Assembly: GCA_963753845.1 (NCBI GenBank)
Contig: CAVWEI010000001.1
Location: 310,001 to 374,000, forward strand
Direction: 5' to 3'
From: Thiosocius sp963753845
GTDB taxonomy: Bacteria > Pseudomonadota > Gammaproteobacteria > Chromatiales > Chromatiaceae
Length of the DNA stretch: 64,000 nucleotides
Part shown: in pieces, positions 60,142 to 64,000 of the stretch
Layout: every line of letters begins with the position of its first letter
How positions within the stretch are numbered: the stretch's first letter is position 1
Position numbers and translations under genes: made by a program
The notes under the pieces: model-generated
The model's database searches: none
Told to the model about the DNA's origin: nothing
Seen by the model: only the letters and a program-made list of their open reading frames with translations

Positions 60142-60615
60142 TCACAGCGGCTTTTCCATGAACAGGCTGCATTGCCCCGGGCTGAACCCGGCGCGTTCGT
60201 AAAGTTGGCGGGCGCGCGGGTTGTCCGTGCGCACCTCGAGCGTGATCCGGCAGCAGCCAAGTCGCCGGGCCAGTTCCCCGATGGCCTGCAGCAACCGCTG
60301 TGCTATCGATTGGCCGCGCCATTCCGCCAGCACCGCGATGTCGTGGATGTTGAGCAACGGCCGCGCCTGGAAGGTCGAATAGCCGAGAAAGCAGCTTGCG
60401 AAGCCGACCGCGCGACCGCCGTGCTCGGCGAGCAGGCAGTGCACCCCGGGGTGCCGCGCGAGATCGGCCGCAAGGCGTCCACGCACCTCTGCCGGCAGTG
60501 GCTTTCCACCACCCATGGGGTCGCGTGCGTAGGCGTCGAGCAGGTCGAGGTAGTGTTTCACATCTGCGGTATTGGTGAAATCGACCGTGCGTACGACGAC
60601 GTGCGGCTCAGGCAT
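60142..60615 (-). CDS. GNAT-family N-acetyltransferase
   Basis: A 157-residue acetyltransferase with the GNAT acetyl-CoA loop (DIAVLAEWRGQSIAQRLLQAIGE, about residues 87-109) and the late motif LEVRTDNPRARQLYERAGF. The substrate is unknown. Its start overlaps the end of the DUF815 gene by eight bases, so the two are coupled. It ends next to the strong terminator at 60103-60132. Confidence 0.92.
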   Translation of the reverse strand: MPEPHVVVRTVDFTNTADVKHYLDLLDAYARDPMGGGKPLPAEVRGRLAADLARHPGVHCLLAEHGGRAVGFASCFLGYSTFQARPLLNIHDIAVLAEWRGQSIAQRLLQAIGELARRLGCCRITLEVRTDNPRARQLYERAGFSPGQCSLFMEKPL

Positions 60616-61465
60616 GCCGGCCGGCCTGGTCGATGGCGAACTGGCGGGCGACGCGACCGCTGCGCGAGCCGCGTTGACGCGCCCAGTTCAATGCTGCCTG
60701 CCGGGTTGCCGCGTCGTCGCAATTGCCGGAGTCCAGGAGCCCCAGCCAGTGTTCGACGATCGCCAGGTACTCCTCCTGGTTGAAAGGGTAGAAAGACAAC
60801 CAGAGCCCGAAGCGCTCGGACAGGGATACCTTCTCCTCGATCGCCTCGCCCGGGTGCAGTTCACCGTCGACGATATGCGCATCCTGGTTGTCGGCCTTGG
60901 CCTCCGGCAGCAGGTGGCGGCGGTTGGAACTGGCATAGATCAGCAGGTTTCCAGCCGGTGCGGCGATCGACCCCTCGAGAACGGCCTTCAGTGATTTGTA
61001 ACCGGCGTCGTCGGCCTCGAACGAGAGGTCGTCGCAGTAAAGCAGAAAACGTTCCTGGCGGCCCTCTAGGACCTCGACGATCTCGACCAGGTCCACCAGG
61101 TGCTCCTTCTCGACCTCGATCAGGCGCAGCCCACGGTCCACGTAGGCATTGAATACTGCCTTGATCAGTGTCGATTTGCCGGTCCCGCGGGCTCCCCAGA
61201 GCAGGGCATTGTTGGCCGGCCCGCCACGCAGGAACTGCTCGGTGTTTCGCACCACCTCGGCCTTCTGCCGATCCATGCACAGGAGGTCATCCAGCCGGAC
61301 ACGGTGCGGATTCTTTACCGGCGCCAGGCGTACGCCGAACTGGTCATGGCGCCAGCGGTAGGCATCGTGGGTCCAGTCCGGTGCAGGGGCCCGACCTTCG
61401 AGGCGCGATTCCCAACGTTCGAGCAGGCGGTTGGCACGCGCGAAAAACTGGTCGGACTCGGTCAT
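60608..61465 (-). CDS. DUF815 family AAA ATPase
   Basis: A 285-residue P-loop ATPase of the DUF815 family. Walker A is GARGTGKSTLI (about residues 84-94) and Walker B is LLYCDDLSFE (about 139-148); SNRRHLLPE is the sensor region. Function is unknown, though proteins of this family are widespread in proteobacteria. ATG 61465 is chosen because the family begins near the ARANRLLERWE stretch; the frame is open upstream. It is coupled to the GNAT gene. Confidence 0.92.
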   Translation of the reverse strand: MTESDQFFARANRLLERWESRLEGRAPAPDWTHDAYRWRHDQFGVRLAPVKNPHRVRLDDLLCMDRQKAEVVRNTEQFLRGGPANNALLWGARGTGKSTLIKAVFNAYVDRGLRLIEVEKEHLVDLVEIVEVLEGRQERFLLYCDDLSFEADDAGYKSLKAVLEGSIAAPAGNLLIYASSNRRHLLPEAKADNQDAHIVDGELHPGEAIEEKVSLSERFGLWLSFYPFNQEEYLAIVEHWLGLLDSGNCDDAATRQAALNWARQRGSRSGRVARQFAIDQAGRHA

Positions 61466-61548
61466 CGGGCGACTCCGCCGGTGTTCGCGGTGATCTCGGA
61501 CCGCGCCGCTGCGTCCAGCCTTCGTAAGTCCGGCATGCGACAAAATGA

Positions 61549-61576
61549 TTGGGAAATAAGTAAGTGCTTATATATT
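61549..61576 (+). promoter_or_regulatory. Candidate promoter of the sulfur-globule-type gene
   Basis: TTGGGA (61549-61554) and TATATT (61571-61576) are spaced by 16 bases in an AT-rich stretch. An inverted repeat ATAAG...CTTAT (61556-61571) lies in the spacer and could be an operator. Confidence 0.45.
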
Positions 61577-61646
61577 TTGTTTCATATCTGGAGCGGGTCG
61601 CCTCAACGGTGGCCGGGACGGCCAAACATCTCGTGGGAATTAAATC

Positions 61647-61943
61647 ATGAAAAAGATCATCGCAATCGCCGCTTTGATAGCCTCGATGCAGGCCTCCGCC
61701 TTCTGGGGATGGAATGACAGCGACAATAACGGCTATTTCGACGGTGTCGGGGCCGCGGATGCCGAGGCCGATTTCAGCTTCGACATGACCTTCAGCGCGA
61801 GCATGCGTGGTGAAGGTCGTGGAAACGGGGGCGGCTACGGGTCTGGTGCTGGCAGGGGGCATAGCTACAATGCCCACGTCCCTTACTACGGGGCACCTTA
61901 CGGTTACGTGCCGATGCTGCCGGTCGAGCCCGCCGCCGAGTAA
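61647..61943 (+). CDS. Sulfur-globule-protein-like exported protein
   Basis: A 98-residue exported protein: a Sec signal peptide (about residues 1-18, ending ASA), a short Trp/Asn-rich start FWGWNDSDNN, the FSFDMTFSASMRGEGRG stretch and a Gly/Tyr/Pro-rich end (YYGAPYGYVPM). This composition and order is that of sulfur globule envelope proteins of purple and related sulfur bacteria, which line periplasmic sulfur deposits. It fits the rhd-tusA-dsrE2 operon elsewhere in the window. The name is by resemblance only. Confidence 0.8.
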   Translation: MKKIIAIAALIASMQASAFWGWNDSDNNGYFDGVGAADAEADFSFDMTFSASMRGEGRGNGGGYGSGAGRGHSYNAHVPYYGAPYGYVPMLPVEPAAE

Positions 61944-62078
61944 CTACTGGCCCGGCGCCTCCAGGCCGGATAGCATCCGCCGGGTCGACCGGCTGACAGC
62001 GCGGAATGTTTGTGCGTTCCCGTGCTGTGGGCTGATAAGATTTCCGTCCTGGCTTTTGAACGGAAGGGGTTGGCAAAA

Positions 62079-62342
62079 ATGCTCAGATCGCGCCTTTTGA
62101 TTGCGTTGGCCACGGTCGTGTTTGCCGTATCGATGGGAAATGCGGGCGCGTGGGATGGCCCTTTGGAACAGGCGTTTGAAACGCGTGAGGGGGACCGAAG
62201 TGAGGCGGCTGCAAAAGGTGACGACCCGATCGACACCTTGTTCGCACCCGCGGACGATGCGTTCACCGACTGGAACAAGGAGATGAACCAGCAATCCGAC
62301 GCAGACAACGCGCCCACCGACGGTGGAGACGGCCAGAAATAA
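62079..62342 (+). CDS. Small exported protein after the sulfur-globule-type gene
   Basis: An 87-residue protein with a Sec signal peptide (about 1-23, ending NAGA) and a hydrophilic, acidic mature part ending in Asp/Asn/Gly residues. I do not recognise it. ATG 62079 follows GGAAGGGG. It starts 135 bases after the sulfur-globule-type gene on the same strand, so a common role in the periplasm is possible but not shown. Confidence 0.6.
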   Translation: MLRSRLLIALATVVFAVSMGNAGAWDGPLEQAFETREGDRSEAAAKGDDPIDTLFAPADDAFTDWNKEMNQQSDADNAPTDGGDGQK

Positions 62343-62419
62343 CCTTTCATTTTCTGGCTGTCCTGCTGAGATGGCATCAGAGAGAAAGATCTAACAGGAT
62401 GCCTTGATGCGACTCAAAA

Positions 62420-62489
62420 GGGACTTCTAATAATCCTGACCGCGAGATGACCGTGTATGGATTGTTATGTATGGATTGTCAGAAGTCCC
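62420..62489. mobile_element. 70-bp element with 17-bp imperfect terminal inverted repeats
   Basis: GGGACTTCTAATAATCC (62420-62436) and the reverse complement of 62473-62489 (GGGACTTCTGACAATCC) match in 15 of 17 positions. Inside is a 12-base direct repeat TGTATGGATTGT (62454-62465 and 62468-62479). It has no coding capacity and no clear target duplication, and looks like a MITE-like or insertion-sequence relic. Confidence 0.5.
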
Positions 62490-62609
62490 CTCGAGGCGAT
62501 CCCGGTGTTCCGTATCTTCGATGTGGACGGGGCGAAGGGGCTCTACCCGGGATTTCTGGGAATGCAACTTGACTGGAAACATCAGTTCGAAGCCGAGAGC
62601 CCAGACTGA
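62490..62609 (+). pseudogene. N-terminal fragment of a glyoxalase-superfamily gene
   Basis: From 62490 the frame reads LEAIPVFRIFDVDGAKGL and then YPGFLGMQLDWKHQFEAE before a stop at 62607-62609. This matches the start of glyoxalase/bleomycin-resistance-type proteins (I-F-D-V-x-K-A-x-x-F-Y, then FLGFxLDWEHRFE). Only about 40 residues of a domain of over 110 remain. An ATG at 62457 lies in frame but inside the adjacent inverted-repeat element, so the true start was lost. The remnant ends 20 bases before the ettA stop. Confidence 0.6.
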
Positions 62610-62629
62610 CCGCCGGTTTCCGATCAGTA

Positions 62630-64000
<1,371 letters not shown>

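Noticed and set aside
59926..60783. A plus-strand open frame of 285 codons running through msrQ 3' end, both terminators and the GNAT gene
   Set aside because: It crosses a strong terminator hairpin and is antisense to a clear GNAT gene.

Overview
The window reads as chromosome of a gammaproteobacterium that respires oxidised nitrogen compounds and handles reduced sulfur. Three things point there: a complete cytochrome c-dependent nitric oxide reductase cluster beside a periplasmic nitrate reductase operon; a rhodanese-TusA-DsrE2 sulfur-carrier operon and a sulfur-globule-type exported protein; and housekeeping genes of gammaproteobacterial type (bamC, slyX, gcvR, hslR, purL as one long chain, full-length cysG). 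A Chromatiales-like, chemolithotrophic sulfur-oxidising denitrifier is the best guess; this is inference from gene content, not phylogeny.

Layout. (1) 0.1-16 kb is an anaerobic respiration island: a Dnr-type regulator (minus) faces norC-norB-norE-norF-norQ-(membrane protein)-(polyferredoxin)-norD-nnrS (plus); moaA (minus) then faces napF-D-A-G-H-B (plus). FNR/DNR-type 14-bp boxes lie upstream of norC, upstream of nnrS, and twice between moaA and napF, so NO detoxification, molybdenum cofactor supply and nitrate reduction look like one regulon. (2) 16-25 kb is mixed housekeeping and stress: a Cys-rich unknown, hslR, grxC, pepN, a ferritin-like protein, a MenA/UbiA-type prenyltransferase with no obvious start codon, an FKBP isomerase, DUF4202, a CbiX-type chelatase, an exported small protein and a broken formylglycine-generating-enzyme-type gene. 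(3) 25-33.7 kb: an S24-fold protein without the usual lysine, an ATM1-type ABC exporter, cca, a NarX/NarL-type two-component pair whose sensor lacks a periplasmic domain, cysG, then rhd-tusA-dsrE2 closed by a strong terminator. (4) 33.7-44 kb: a FadL-type porin, a LysR regulator with a small partner, an AI-2E family permease, a Crp/Fnr-DUF2892 pair, and a head-to-head signalling pair (a composite protein with degenerate Hpt, receiver, GGDEF and EAL parts, and a hybrid histidine kinase split by a one-base frameshift). (5) 44-58 kb: phoH, bcp, gcvR, galT, dapA-bamC, an MBL hydrolase, purL-slyX, a CvfB-type S1 protein and a class V PLP enzyme. (6) 58-64 kb: a small membrane protein, msrP-msrQ, a candidate terminator-bounded small RNA, a GNAT-DUF815 pair, a sulfur-globule-type protein with a second small exported protein, a 70-bp inverted-repeat element abutting a glyoxalase fragment, and the 3' part of ettA running off the right edge.

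How the parts fit. Nitrate is reduced by NapAB, fed through NapGH (no napC is seen here); NO is reduced by NorCB, matured by NorQ/NorD and possibly by the embedded polyferredoxin; NnrS adds NO tolerance; MoaA supplies the first step of molybdopterin synthesis for NapA and MsrP; CysG makes siroheme; NarXL and Dnr are the likely sensors. No tRNA, rRNA, CRISPR array or complete transposase gene was seen.
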